A stretch of 64,000 nucleotides of DNA from Kribbella pittospori (GTDB lineage Bacteria; Actinomycetota; Actinomycetes; Propionibacteriales; Kribbellaceae). How positions within the stretch are numbered: position 1 is the first letter of the stretch; every line of letters starts with the position of its first letter. The notes below the pieces were generated by a model. That model saw only the letters and a program-made list of their open reading frames with translations, had not been told where the DNA came from and ran no database searches. This document shows positions 50,847-58,350 of the stretch, piece after piece. Position numbers and translations under genes: made by a program. The DNA lies in the NCBI RefSeq assembly GCF_004331465.1, contig NZ_SJKB01000015.1, forward strand, positions 1 through 64,000, given 5' to 3'.

Positions 50847-51992
50847 CTAGAGGCCGAGGTCGCGGCCGATGAGTTCTTTCATGATCTCGTTCGAGCCGGC
50901 CCAGATCTTCGTCACCCGGGCGTCCCGCCAGGCGCGGGCGACGCGGTACTCGTTCATGTAGCCGTAGCCGCCATGCAGTTGCACACAGGCGTCCAGGATC
51001 TCGTTCTGTACGTGCGCACTCCACCACTTGACCTTGGCCGCGTCCACCGCAGACAGCCGGTCCTCGTCGTGCGCGACGATCGCGTTGTCGACGTACGCCT
51101 GGGTGACCTCGGCCTTGGTGACGAGTTCGGCGACCAGGAACTTGTTGTACTGGAACGAGCCGACCGGCTGGCCGAACGCCTTGCGCTGCTTCACGTAGTC
51201 GATCGTCTCGGCCAGGATCTGGGTGGCCTGCGCGATGTTCGACACCGCGGCGCCGACCCGCTCCTGGGCCAGCCGCTCCATCATGTGGATGAAGCCGCGG
51301 TCGACCTCGCCGAGCACGTTGTCGTCGCCGACGAACACATCAGAGAAGAACAGTTCCGACGTACCGGACTCGGTCTGACCGACCTTGTCCAGCTTGCGGC
51401 CGCGGGCGAAGCCCTCCATGCCCTCCTCGATCACGAACAGCGTGATGCCCTTCGCGCCCTTGGAGGGATCGGTGCGCGCCGCCAGGATGACCAGGTCGGC
51501 CATGTCGCCGTTGGTGATGAAGGTCTTCGACCCGTTCACCACCCAGCCGCCGTCGGCCTTCTTCGCGCTCGTCTTCAGAGCGGCCAGGTCGGAGCCGCCG
51601 GACGGCTCGGTCATCGCGATCGCGGCGACGTACTCACCGGAGCAGAACTTCGGCAGCCACCGCTGCTTCTGCTCCTCGGTGCCCAGATCGACGATGTACG
51701 GCGCGCAGCAGTCGAAGTGGATGCCGAAGCAACTCGACAGCGACGCGGAGACCTTGGACACTTCTTCGGCGAACACCGCGTTGAAGCGGTAGTCGCCGAC
51801 GCTCGAACCGCCGTACTCCTCCGGCACGTCGAGGCCGAGGAAGCCCTGCTTGCCGGCCTCCAGCCAGGCGGCCCGGTCGACCGTCTTCTCCTCGAGGAAC
51901 TGCTCCATCCGCGGCACCAGTGAACGGTCGCAGTACTCCTTCGCACTGGCCCGGAAAGCGTGGTGATCCTCGTTGAAGATGACGCGCTCCAT
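50847..51992 (-). CDS. Acyl-CoA dehydrogenase
   Basis: A 381-residue FAD enzyme. AIAMTEPSGGSDLAALKT is the flavin-binding signature 1, QLHGGYGYMNEYRVARAWRDARV signature 2, and IWAGSNEIM the end. The last motif lacks the MCAD-type glutamate, so the base is probably in MMERLAQERVG, as in long-chain or isovaleryl-type enzymes. It starts beta-oxidation of a fatty or branched acyl-CoA. ATG at 51992 after GGGAGG. Divergent from the TetR gene over the operator at 52022. Confidence 0.9.
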   Translation of the reverse strand: MERVIFNEDHHAFRASAKEYCDRSLVPRMEQFLEEKTVDRAAWLEAGKQGFLGLDVPEEYGGSSVGDYRFNAVFAEEVSKVSASLSSCFGIHFDCCAPYIVDLGTEEQKQRWLPKFCSGEYVAAIAMTEPSGGSDLAALKTSAKKADGGWVVNGSKTFITNGDMADLVILAARTDPSKGAKGITLFVIEEGMEGFARGRKLDKVGQTESGTSELFFSDVFVGDDNVLGEVDRGFIHMMERLAQERVGAAVSNIAQATQILAETIDYVKQRKAFGQPVGSFQYNKFLVAELVTKAEVTQAYVDNAIVAHDEDRLSAVDAAKVKWWSAHVQNEILDACVQLHGGYGYMNEYRVARAWRDARVTKIWAGSNEIMKELIGRDLGL

Positions 51993-52021
51993 CTGGCCTC
52001 CCCGAGGTGTGAGATTGGTGC

Positions 52022-52037
52022 CTAAGCGCTTGCTTAG
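52022..52037. promoter_or_regulatory. Probable TetR operator
   Basis: CTAAGCGCTTGCTTAG is a palindrome (six-base arms around GCTT), 29 bases before the GTG of the TetR gene and 30 before the acyl-CoA dehydrogenase start. Position and symmetry suggest control of both divergent units. Confidence 0.6.
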
Positions 52038-52065
52038 CTTCACGCGTTCGGTGCATGGTGTCAAC

Positions 52066-52665
52066 GTGTCCGCAGTCACCAGTCCCCTGGTTTGGGAGCA
52101 TGTCCAGCCGGCCGCCGCACGCCGGCTGCTGACCGGCGCCGTCGACGCCTTCGCCGAGCGCGGGTTCCAGGCGACCACCACGCGCGACATCGCCTCCCGC
52201 GCAGGGATGAGTCCGGCCGCGCTCTACGTGCACTACCCGTCCAAGGAGCGCCTGCTCTTCGAGATCAGCCTCTACGGCCACAACGCGGCGTTGGAGGTAC
52301 TGCGTTCCGCCGACACCGGCTCGACCCCCACAGACCGCCTCCGCTCACTTGTCTCCGCCTTCACGGCGTGGCACGCGCAGCATCACACCATCGCCCGCGT
52401 CGTGCAGTACGAGCTGGCCGCGCTGTCGCCCGAGCACCTCGCCGAGGTCGCGACCATCCGCCGGGCCATCTCCACGCAGATCGAGCAGGTCCTGGCCGAC
52501 GGCGTACACGACGGCTCGTTCGCGGTGACGGACCTGCCGGGCACGACACTCGCCGTACTCTCGCTGTCCATCGACGTTGCCCGCTGGTACACGCCACACC
52601 GAGGAGACCCCGAGGCGTTGGGCAAGCTGTACGCCGACCTCGCACACCGGATGGTCGGCGCCTAG
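52066..52665 (+). CDS. TetR family transcriptional regulator
   Basis: A 199-residue TetR protein: RRLLTGAVDAFAERGFQATTTRDIASRAGMSPAALYVHYPSKERLLF is shown here in parts as helices 1-4 of the HTH, with the recognition helix around SPAALYVHY. It is divergent from the acyl-CoA dehydrogenase-thiolase-SDR operon and most likely represses it, released by an acyl-CoA. GTG 52066 is chosen; GTG 52051 in the same frame is an alternative. Confidence 0.88.
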   Translation: MSAVTSPLVWEHVQPAAARRLLTGAVDAFAERGFQATTTRDIASRAGMSPAALYVHYPSKERLLFEISLYGHNAALEVLRSADTGSTPTDRLRSLVSAFTAWHAQHHTIARVVQYELAALSPEHLAEVATIRRAISTQIEQVLADGVHDGSFAVTDLPGTTLAVLSLSIDVARWYTPHRGDPEALGKLYADLAHRMVGA

Positions 52666-52677
52666 GTCTTGGCACAG

Positions 52678-52710
52678 AAAGACCCCGCACCCACCTGGTG
52701 CGGGGTCTTT
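52678..52710. terminator. Bidirectional terminator
   Basis: A perfect 14-bp stem (AAAGACCCCGCACC against GGTGCGGGGTCTTT) with a five-base loop, between the convergent TetR and YceI genes; A and T tracts on both sides fit termination in both directions. Confidence 0.9.
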
Positions 52711-52731
52711 CTCACGCTATGTCGGCCAAGG

Positions 52732-53307
52732 TCAGGCCTGCAGAGCCGCCTGGACGTCCAGGTGGATGTCGACCTTGTCACCGATCAGGAGCTTGCCACC
52801 CTCGAGCGGCACGTTGAAGTCGATGCCCCAGTCCTTACGGCTGATCGAGGTCGAGGCCTCGAAGCCGATGATCGTCTGGCCGTAGGCGTTCTGGTCCACG
52901 CCGAGGAACTCGACCTCGAACTCGATCGGCTTGGTCACGTTCTTGATCGTCAGCTCGCCGGCCAGGATGTAGTCGTCACCCTCGGGCTTGAAGGCGGTGC
53001 TGGCGAAGGTCATCTTCGGGCTGTTCTCGGCGTCGAAGAAGTCGCCGGAGCGCAGGTGCCCGTCGCGCTGCTCGCTGCGGGTGTGCACGGACGCCAGCTC
53101 GACGGTGACGCCGGCGGTCGACTCCTCCAGTGAGTCCTTCACGACGATCTCGCCGGCGAACTCCTGGAAGGTGCCGCGGACCTTGGTCATCAGGTGGCGG
53201 ACGGTGAAGCCGATCTCGCTGTGCGCGGTGTCGAGGGCGTAGGTGCCGGCGACCAGGCCGGGGATGCTGCTGGTCGGGGTCGTGCCGGCATTGATGGTCT
53301 CGCTCAT
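52732..53307 (-). CDS. YceI family lipid-binding protein
   Basis: A 191-residue YceI-type lipocalin-like barrel. YALDTAHSEIGFTVRHLMTKVRG opens the domain, RDGHLRSGDFFDAENSPKMTF is the central signature, and GFEASTSISRKDWGI the late one. It lacks a signal peptide, so it is the cytoplasmic actinobacterial form; such proteins bind isoprenoid quinones or fatty amides. Divergent from a MarR gene; repeated sites in the shared promoter region suggest MarR control. Confidence 0.9.
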   Translation of the reverse strand: MSETINAGTTPTSSIPGLVAGTYALDTAHSEIGFTVRHLMTKVRGTFQEFAGEIVVKDSLEESTAGVTVELASVHTRSEQRDGHLRSGDFFDAENSPKMTFASTAFKPEGDDYILAGELTIKNVTKPIEFEVEFLGVDQNAYGQTIIGFEASTSISRKDWGIDFNVPLEGGKLLIGDKVDIHLDVQAALQA

Positions 53308-53355
53308 GGGTTCCTCTCGAAGGGGGCGTACTGGTCGGGGGCGACGCAGCCCAAT

Positions 53356-53411
53356 GGTTCAAACTTCAACATCTTGCTGCGACAGTAGACAGTAACGGTT
53401 TAAAAGTCAAC
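53356..53411. promoter_or_regulatory. yceI promoter with two repeated regulator half-sites
   Basis: GGTTCAAACTTCAAC (53356-53370) and GGTTTAAAAGTCAAC (53397-53411) are direct repeats, 12 of 15 identical, 41 apart. On the minus strand, TTGACT (in the second copy) and TACTGT, separated by 17 bases, make a good promoter for yceI. The repeats overlap its -35 box and downstream region, as expected for repression by the divergent MarR protein. Confidence 0.6.
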
Positions 53412-53434
53412 TACATTCCCGGTACACTGATCCC

Positions 53435-53899
53435 GTGACGACGACGACTGAGACCCGGTGGCTCGACGCCGAACAGCAGGTGGCGTGGCGTGCGTACCTG
53501 CTGGGGACCGCACGCCTGATGGCCAAACTGGACGACGACCTGCGTCAGTTCGGCCTGGGTATCAACGACTACGAGATCCTGGTCCGGCTCTCCGAGGCGC
53601 CCGACCGGCGGCTGCGGATGGCCGACCTGGCCGACCGGCTGCACCAGAGCCGCTCCCGCCTGACCCACACCGTGGGCCGGCTGGAGACCGCCGAACTGGT
53701 CCGCCGTACGTCCTGCACCAGCGACAAGCGCGGCGTCTGGGCCGAGCTGACCGAGGCCGGTCTCCAGTTGCTGGAGCAGGCCGCGCCGTACCACGTCGAG
53801 GGCGTCCGGGAGAACCTGGTCGACCTGGCCAGCACCGAGGACTTCGCGGCGATCGGCCGCGTCTTCGACGCCGTGTCGGAGCACATCGGCCAGCGCTGA
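53435..53899 (+). CDS. MarR family transcriptional regulator
   Basis: A 154-residue winged-helix MarR protein: LGINDYEILVRLSEAPDRRLRMADLADRLHQSRSRLT contains helices 2-4, with LHQSRSRLTHTVGRLE the recognition region; the wing is RRTSCTSDKRGVWAELTEAG. The cysteine in the wing might sense oxidants. It is transcribed divergently from yceI and likely regulates it. GTG start, with a TACACT-like -10 sequence close upstream, so the message may be leaderless. Confidence 0.9.
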   Translation: MTTTTETRWLDAEQQVAWRAYLLGTARLMAKLDDDLRQFGLGINDYEILVRLSEAPDRRLRMADLADRLHQSRSRLTHTVGRLETAELVRRTSCTSDKRGVWAELTEAGLQLLEQAAPYHVEGVRENLVDLASTEDFAAIGRVFDAVSEHIGQR

Positions 53900-53912
53900 C
53901 CCGCTGACAATC

Positions 53913-53937
53913 GCCGGCCCGATCGCTTCGGGCCGGC
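53913..53937. terminator. Bidirectional terminator
   Basis: GCCGGCCCG pairs perfectly with CGGGCCGGC around a seven-base loop, between the convergent MarR and monooxygenase genes. Confidence 0.75.
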
Positions 53938-53940
53938 TTC

Positions 53941-55302
53941 TCAGCGTGCTGCCGCGCTGATCTCCAGGGCCAGTTCGTCACGGTCTGCCCCGCGGTAGGC
54001 GAGCATCGAGTCACGCATCCGCCGCTTCACCGGCGGCAGGTGGTTGACCGTCCGCATCGCTGTGCGCATCCCCGCCAGCGCCAGCCGGCCGATCACCGGC
54101 TTGTAGACCGGGTCGTCGGAGGTCATCTGCGCCCGAGACTTCAGTACGGCGTCGAAGCCGTACTCGATCATCTTCGCCTCGTACGCCCGTACCGCCGGGA
54201 TCAGTTCCTCGCGACTGTCACGCACCTCGATCAGCTGCCGGCACAGGTTCACCGCGTCACGCAGTGCGGTGTTCGCGCCGACGCCGCGACCTGGCGTCAT
54301 CGTGTGGATCGCGTCGCCGAGCAGCGTCACGTTCGACGTCCGCCACAGCTCGAGCGGGACCGAGGTCCAGATGTTCACCGGGAAGCAGGTGCCGGGATCG
54401 GCAAGCTCGAACAACCGCCGCAGATTCGGATGCCAGTCCGGGGTGAGGCGGAGCGCGACGTCGATCAGCTCCTGTCCTCGCAACTCCATGATGTTGTCGG
54501 GCATCGTCTCCCTGGTCGCCGACAGACCCCAGTTGATGTAGTCGCGGGTGTTGTCGAACTGCAGCCCGGGCCAGCGCCGGATCAACTCCTCGGTGTTGTC
54601 GCCGATCCCGCGCTTCACGATGCCGTCGCGGTCCCACTGGAACTCCATCACATGCAGGATGCAGGCCAGCCCATGCGGCGCATTGACCATCGAGATGCCC
54701 TCGAACACCTTCGGCGGCACCAGCTTCGCACTCTCCGCGGTGATCGGCAGCTTCCCCGCGATCGCGATGATGCCCGTCTCCTCGGTCTTCGCGTGCGGCA
54801 GGTACTGGCGTCGTACCCGCGAGCCCGAGCCGTCGGCGGCGACCAGCAGGTCACCGGTCGCCTGAGTGCCATCCGCGAAGTACGCCGTCACCTGGTCGCC
54901 GTGCTGCTCGAAGCGGGTGAACTCCTTGCCGAACTCGACCACGTCGTCCAGACCGGTCAGCAGCACCTGCCGCAGGGTCATCCGGCTGATCGACTTCTCA
55001 CTCTCGACCGGGTCGGTCGACTCCGGCAGGTCGAACGACAGGACCTCCTTCAGGTCCTCGGTGAGCATGTTGAAGTACTTCGGGTCCCGCGCCTTGGTCG
55101 CCACGAACGTGTCGTACAGATCCGCCGGCAGCAACGCGTGCAGCGCCCGGCTGCCGTCCGGGTCGATCCCGACCCGGTAGCCGTGCAGGCCGTCGGTCCG
55201 GAGCGCGTCCCGCTCGAACACGGTCACGCCGATGCCGGCCCGCTTCAGCCCGTGCGCCAGCGCCAGCCCGCCGGTCCCTCCACCGATCACCAGCACCTTC
55301 AT
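53941..55302 (-). CDS. FAD-dependent aromatic hydroxylase-type monooxygenase
   Basis: A 453-residue group A flavoprotein: VLVIGGGTGGLALAHGLKRAG binds the FAD adenine ribose (G-x-G-x-x-G), VAADGSGSRVRRQ is the D-G motif, and LLGDAIHTMTPGRGVGANTALRDA the GD motif that binds ribityl and NADPH. Such enzymes hydroxylate aromatic compounds or inactivate antibiotics (for example rifampicin or tetracycline). ATG at 55302 follows AAGGAG. It is divergent from the MarR gene at 55394 across a large imperfect palindrome. Confidence 0.88.
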   Translation of the reverse strand: MKVLVIGGGTGGLALAHGLKRAGIGVTVFERDALRTDGLHGYRVGIDPDGSRALHALLPADLYDTFVATKARDPKYFNMLTEDLKEVLSFDLPESTDPVESEKSISRMTLRQVLLTGLDDVVEFGKEFTRFEQHGDQVTAYFADGTQATGDLLVAADGSGSRVRRQYLPHAKTEETGIIAIAGKLPITAESAKLVPPKVFEGISMVNAPHGLACILHVMEFQWDRDGIVKRGIGDNTEELIRRWPGLQFDNTRDYINWGLSATRETMPDNIMELRGQELIDVALRLTPDWHPNLRRLFELADPGTCFPVNIWTSVPLELWRTSNVTLLGDAIHTMTPGRGVGANTALRDAVNLCRQLIEVRDSREELIPAVRAYEAKMIEYGFDAVLKSRAQMTSDDPVYKPVIGRLALAGMRTAMRTVNHLPPVKRRMRDSMLAYRGADRDELALEISAAAR

Positions 55303-55316
55303 CGCTCTCTCCTTAT

Positions 55317-55364
55317 CTCGGTTCTTCAAGTATCTCGTGAATTCGAGTATCTTGGAGATCCGAG
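55317..55364. promoter_or_regulatory. Extended MarR operator region
   Basis: TTCAAGTATCTCG and TTCGAGTATCTTG are direct repeats (55325-55337 and 55342-55354), while the whole 48 bp is an imperfect palindrome with 21-base arms (16 of 21 complementary) centred on TGAATT. It occupies the 91-bp divergent gap between monooxygenase and MarR genes. Confidence 0.6.
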
Positions 55365-55393
55365 AGAAATGCAACCCCTATGCTGAGGTGGCC

Positions 55394-55858
55394 ATGACCA
55401 GTGCCAGAGAAGAGCTCGCCGGCGAGATCCAGGAGCGGATGATCCACCTGATCGCGAGCGTCGTGCTGTTCAACCACGCGGTCTCCGCGAAGGTCGGCCT
55501 CGGCGCCAGCGACTCGCAGTTCATGACGCTGCTGCAGACCTACGGACCGCTGACGCCACGGGAGCTCGCCGAGCACACCGGCCTCACCTCGGGCACGGTG
55601 ACCGGCGTCATCGACCGGCTCGAGGCACACGGCTTCGTCACCCGCCGACCGGATCCTGGGGATCGCCGCAAGGTCGTGGTCACGCCGTCGATGGAGGCGA
55701 TCCAGGAGAAGCTCGTCCCGCTGTACGCCGAGCAGGCCGAGCGCATGCACGCGGTCCTCGCGTCGCGAAGCAACGACGAACTGCGGACCATCTCCGCCTT
55801 CCTCGCGGACGCGGTCGGCAACTCGCAGCCGGTCAAGGATGTTTTAGCCGATAGCTAA
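55394..55858 (+). CDS. MarR family transcriptional regulator
   Basis: A 154-residue MarR protein: ASDSQFMTLLQTYGPLTPRELAEHTGLTSGTVTGVIDRLE holds the winged-helix DNA-binding part, with TSGTVTGVIDRL the recognition helix; the wing is RRPDPGDRRKVVVTP. Divergent from the FAD monooxygenase gene and probably its repressor. ATG at 55394 fits family length. An APH-family gene follows 43 bases downstream and could be co-transcribed. Confidence 0.9.
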   Translation: MTSAREELAGEIQERMIHLIASVVLFNHAVSAKVGLGASDSQFMTLLQTYGPLTPRELAEHTGLTSGTVTGVIDRLEAHGFVTRRPDPGDRRKVVVTPSMEAIQEKLVPLYAEQAERMHAVLASRSNDELRTISAFLADAVGNSQPVKDVLADS

Positions 55859-55901
55859 AGCCTTTGATGCCACTGCAGCGCACCCCGGAGAATCTCGTCG
55901 C

Positions 55902-56768
55902 GTGACGGACATCCACGAAGACGGCCGGGCCGGCATCGACGCGGCGCTCGTACGGCGACTGATCGCGACGCAGTTCCCGCAGTGGGCCGGCCTGGCGGTG
56001 ACGCCGGTCAAGGTCGACGGCTGGGACAACCGGACGTACCGGCTCGGCGAGGATCTGACCGCGCGCCTGCCGACGCACGAGAGCTACACGGCCGCTGTGC
56101 ACAAGGAGCACGAGTGGTTGCCGAAGCTGGCTCCGGTCCTGCCCGTGCCGATCCCCGAGGCGGTCGCCAAGGGCTCACCGGGCGAGGGGTATCCGTACCA
56201 CTGGGCCATCCGGCGATGGCTGAACGGCGCGACCGCGTCGTACGAGACCGTTGCCGATCTCAACGAATTCGCGCGGTCGATCGCGGGGTTCATCCTCGCG
56301 TTGCAGGGCGCGGACGCCACGGGCGGTCCGGCAGCGGGCGCGCACAGCTTCTACCGCGGTGCGCCGCCGGAGTACTACCACGACGAGACTGTCGAGGCGC
56401 TCGGCGTACTGAAGGGACGGATCGACACCGACCTGGCCCGCGAGGTCTGGGATGCGGCGCTGGCGGCGTCCTGGGACCGGCCGCCGGTGTGGTTCCACGG
56501 CGACATCGCGAGCGGAAACCTGCTGGTGCAGGATGGCCGGCTGTCTGCCGTCATCGACTTCGGCACCTCAGGCGTTGGCGACCCGGCGTGCGACCTGGTG
56601 ATCGCGTACACGTTCTTCTCCGGCGAGTCCCGCGTCGCCTTCCGGGAGGCCGTCGGGCAGGACGCCGGGACCTGGGCGCGCGCCCGTGGCTGGGCGCTCT
56701 GGAAGGCCCTCATCACGACGGACCTTCCAGTCGTCGAACGCGTTCTGGCGGACTATCAGGCCGGCTAG
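55902..56768 (+). CDS. Aminoglycoside phosphotransferase family protein
   Basis: A 288-residue APH-fold protein: GWDNRTYRLGEDLTARLP begins the N-lobe with the lysine-free beta strand typical of this subgroup, VWFHGDIASGNLL is the catalytic loop and VIDFGTSGVGDPACDLV the metal-binding DFG. TFFSGESRVAFRE follows. Resembles macrolide- or aminoglycoside-phosphotransferase-like proteins; substrate unknown. Its stop overlaps by four bases with the convergent DHFR-like gene. Confidence 0.85.
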   Translation: MTDIHEDGRAGIDAALVRRLIATQFPQWAGLAVTPVKVDGWDNRTYRLGEDLTARLPTHESYTAAVHKEHEWLPKLAPVLPVPIPEAVAKGSPGEGYPYHWAIRRWLNGATASYETVADLNEFARSIAGFILALQGADATGGPAAGAHSFYRGAPPEYYHDETVEALGVLKGRIDTDLAREVWDAALAASWDRPPVWFHGDIASGNLLVQDGRLSAVIDFGTSGVGDPACDLVIAYTFFSGESRVAFREAVGQDAGTWARARGWALWKALITTDLPVVERVLADYQAG

Positions 56769-57391
56769 ACGAAGGCCGTCACACCTTCGTACTCCGCGAG
56801 TGGCGCGGCCCCGATGGCGTCGTACTGCAGGATCACCAGGCCGCTCGGCGTCACTTCGTGCTCGGTGATCTGGAGGCCGGTCGGCGCACTCGGGTGGTTG
56901 AGCAGCCGGCGCCCGGAGCCGATCACGGTCGGGGCGACGACGAGCCGGAGTGTGTCGACGAGACCCGCTGCCAGCAGTGCGTTACCGAGGCGGGCGCTCC
57001 CGTGGATCTGGAGTTCCCGTCCTGGCCGGGCTTTGAGTTCGCCGACGGTCTGGACGGGATCACCGCGGAGCACGGTCGTCGGGTGCCAGGCGCCTTCGGC
57101 GAGGGTGCTGGTGACGACGTACTTCGGCAACGCGTTCATCCGCACGGTGAACGGGTCGTCCGGGTCGGTGATCTGCGGCCAGTCACGGGCGAACGCCTCG
57201 TACGTCCGGCGGCCGAGCAGCAGTCCGTCGGCGAGATCCAGCCAGTCCGACGTACGCCGTACGAAGGCCTCATCCAGGTACGGCACGAGCCAGCCGCCAC
57301 GGGTGAAGCCGTCGCTGGTGTCCTCGGTCGACGAGCCAGGACCTTGGCTGACCCCGTCGAGGGTGACAAACTCCGTGAGTACGAGCTTCAT
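56765..57391 (-). CDS. Dihydrofolate-reductase-fold family protein
   Basis: A 208-residue RibD/DHFR-like domain: LVLTEFVTLDGVSQGPGS, then LLLGRRTYEAFARDWPQ and KYVVTSTLAEGAW, and IHGSARLGNALLAAGLVDTLRL (NADPH phosphate loop). Paralogue of 20797..21366. It starts at an ATG overlapping the SRPBCC stop by four bases, making the third gene of an arsR-SRPBCC-DHFR operon, an arrangement seen in many actinobacteria. Reaction unknown. Confidence 0.87.
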   Translation of the reverse strand: MKLVLTEFVTLDGVSQGPGSSTEDTSDGFTRGGWLVPYLDEAFVRRTSDWLDLADGLLLGRRTYEAFARDWPQITDPDDPFTVRMNALPKYVVTSTLAEGAWHPTTVLRGDPVQTVGELKARPGRELQIHGSARLGNALLAAGLVDTLRLVVAPTVIGSGRRLLNHPSAPTGLQITEHEVTPSGLVILQYDAIGAAPLAEYEGVTAFV

Positions 57392-57864
57392 CGGGCGGCC
57401 TCGTGCTCGGCGAGGGTGGCGAGTTGTTTGGTGACCGTGCCCCAGCCTTCGGCGAAGCCGAGCTCCTGATGGCGGGCACGGGCCGCCGCGTCGCCGTGGC
57501 GGACGAGGACCCGGTAGTCGGTGCCGTCCTGGTGCTCCGCCAATGTGATCTCGGCCGTCATCAGGACCGGCGCAGGTTGTGCGGGGCGCCAGGAGCTGTC
57601 GAGCGCGGTCGTGAACACGATTCGCTCGAGCTCGTCGACGACCACGAAGCAGGCGTCCAGATGTGGACCGAACTCGGTGCCGTCACCGCTCAGCTGCGTC
57701 ACCAGCGCACCGCCGGGACGCGGCTCCAGTCGCTCCACCCGGCACACGGCCGGCGCCGGAACCCACCACTTCTCGAAGCGGGACGGGTCGGTCCACGCAC
57801 GCCAGATGACCGCACGCGGCGCGCGGATGACGCGGTCCACCGTCAGGTCGAGATCGGGGTTCAT
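57388..57864 (-). CDS. SRPBCC/AHSA1-like protein
   Basis: A 158-residue Bet v1-like protein: LTVDRVIRAPRAVIWRAWTDPSRFEKWWVPAP, then RLEPRPGGALVTQL and the C-terminal helix FAEGWGTVTKQLATLAEH. It is encoded between an ArsR regulator and a DHFR-like reductase with four-base overlaps on both sides, so the three are translationally coupled. Probably a ligand-binding or detoxifying protein of unknown substrate. Confidence 0.88.
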   Translation of the reverse strand: MNPDLDLTVDRVIRAPRAVIWRAWTDPSRFEKWWVPAPAVCRVERLEPRPGGALVTQLSGDGTEFGPHLDACFVVVDELERIVFTTALDSSWRPAQPAPVLMTAEITLAEHQDGTDYRVLVRHGDAAARARHQELGFAEGWGTVTKQLATLAEHEAAR

Positions 57865-58199
57865 GACTGCTCCTCCATCGGATCGGTGACGAACTGTTCG
57901 AGCCGGTCGGTACGGCCGGCCCAGATCCGGCGCTGTTCCGCGAGCCAGTCGTCGACCAGCGCGAGCCGGTCGCGGTCGAGCACGCAGGTGCGCACCCGGC
58001 CGACCTTCACCGTGCGGATCAGGCCGTTGCTCTCCAGCGTCCGGACGTGCTTCATGAACGACGGCAGGGTCATCGGGAACTCGGCGGCGAGCTCGCCCAC
58101 ACTCGTCGGTCCGCGGCCGAGGCGCCGGATGACGCTGCGTCGGGTCGGGTCGGCGAGCGCGACGAACACCCCGTCGACCTCCGCCGAATACTGTGCCAT
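57861..58199 (-). CDS. ArsR family transcriptional regulator
   Basis: A 112-residue winged-helix regulator: VFVALADPTRRSVIRRLGRGPTSVGELAAEF, with recognition helix TLPSFMKHVRTLESNGLI and wing RTVKVGRVRTCVL. It lacks the C-x-C metal site of metalloregulators and belongs to the SRPBCC-partner subgroup. ATG at 58199; the longer upstream start would overlap its own operator at 58204..58249. Confidence 0.9.
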   Translation of the reverse strand: MAQYSAEVDGVFVALADPTRRSVIRRLGRGPTSVGELAAEFPMTLPSFMKHVRTLESNGLIRTVKVGRVRTCVLDRDRLALVDDWLAEQRRIWAGRTDRLEQFVTDPMEEQS

Positions 58200-58203
58200 G
58201 CGG

Positions 58204-58249
58204 CTAAGTATTGTCACTACCAACACTTAGGTCAAGGGCTAAGTGTTTG
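58204..58249. promoter_or_regulatory. Operator sites of the ArsR operon
   Basis: CTAAGTATTG and CAACACTTAG form a 10-bp inverted repeat with one mismatch around seven bases; a third half-site CTAAGTGTTTG lies at 58239-58249. The array begins five bases before the ArsR start codon, suggesting strong autorepression. Confidence 0.65.
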
Positions 58250-58350
58250 AGCGCATCACTGCGCGGGCAAAGGATTGCCGTAGTGCCGCGAGCGCCTTGG
58301 CGTCTCGGCGACACCTGAGCAGAAATCCGCACCGCCCCCGGAGGCCTCTC

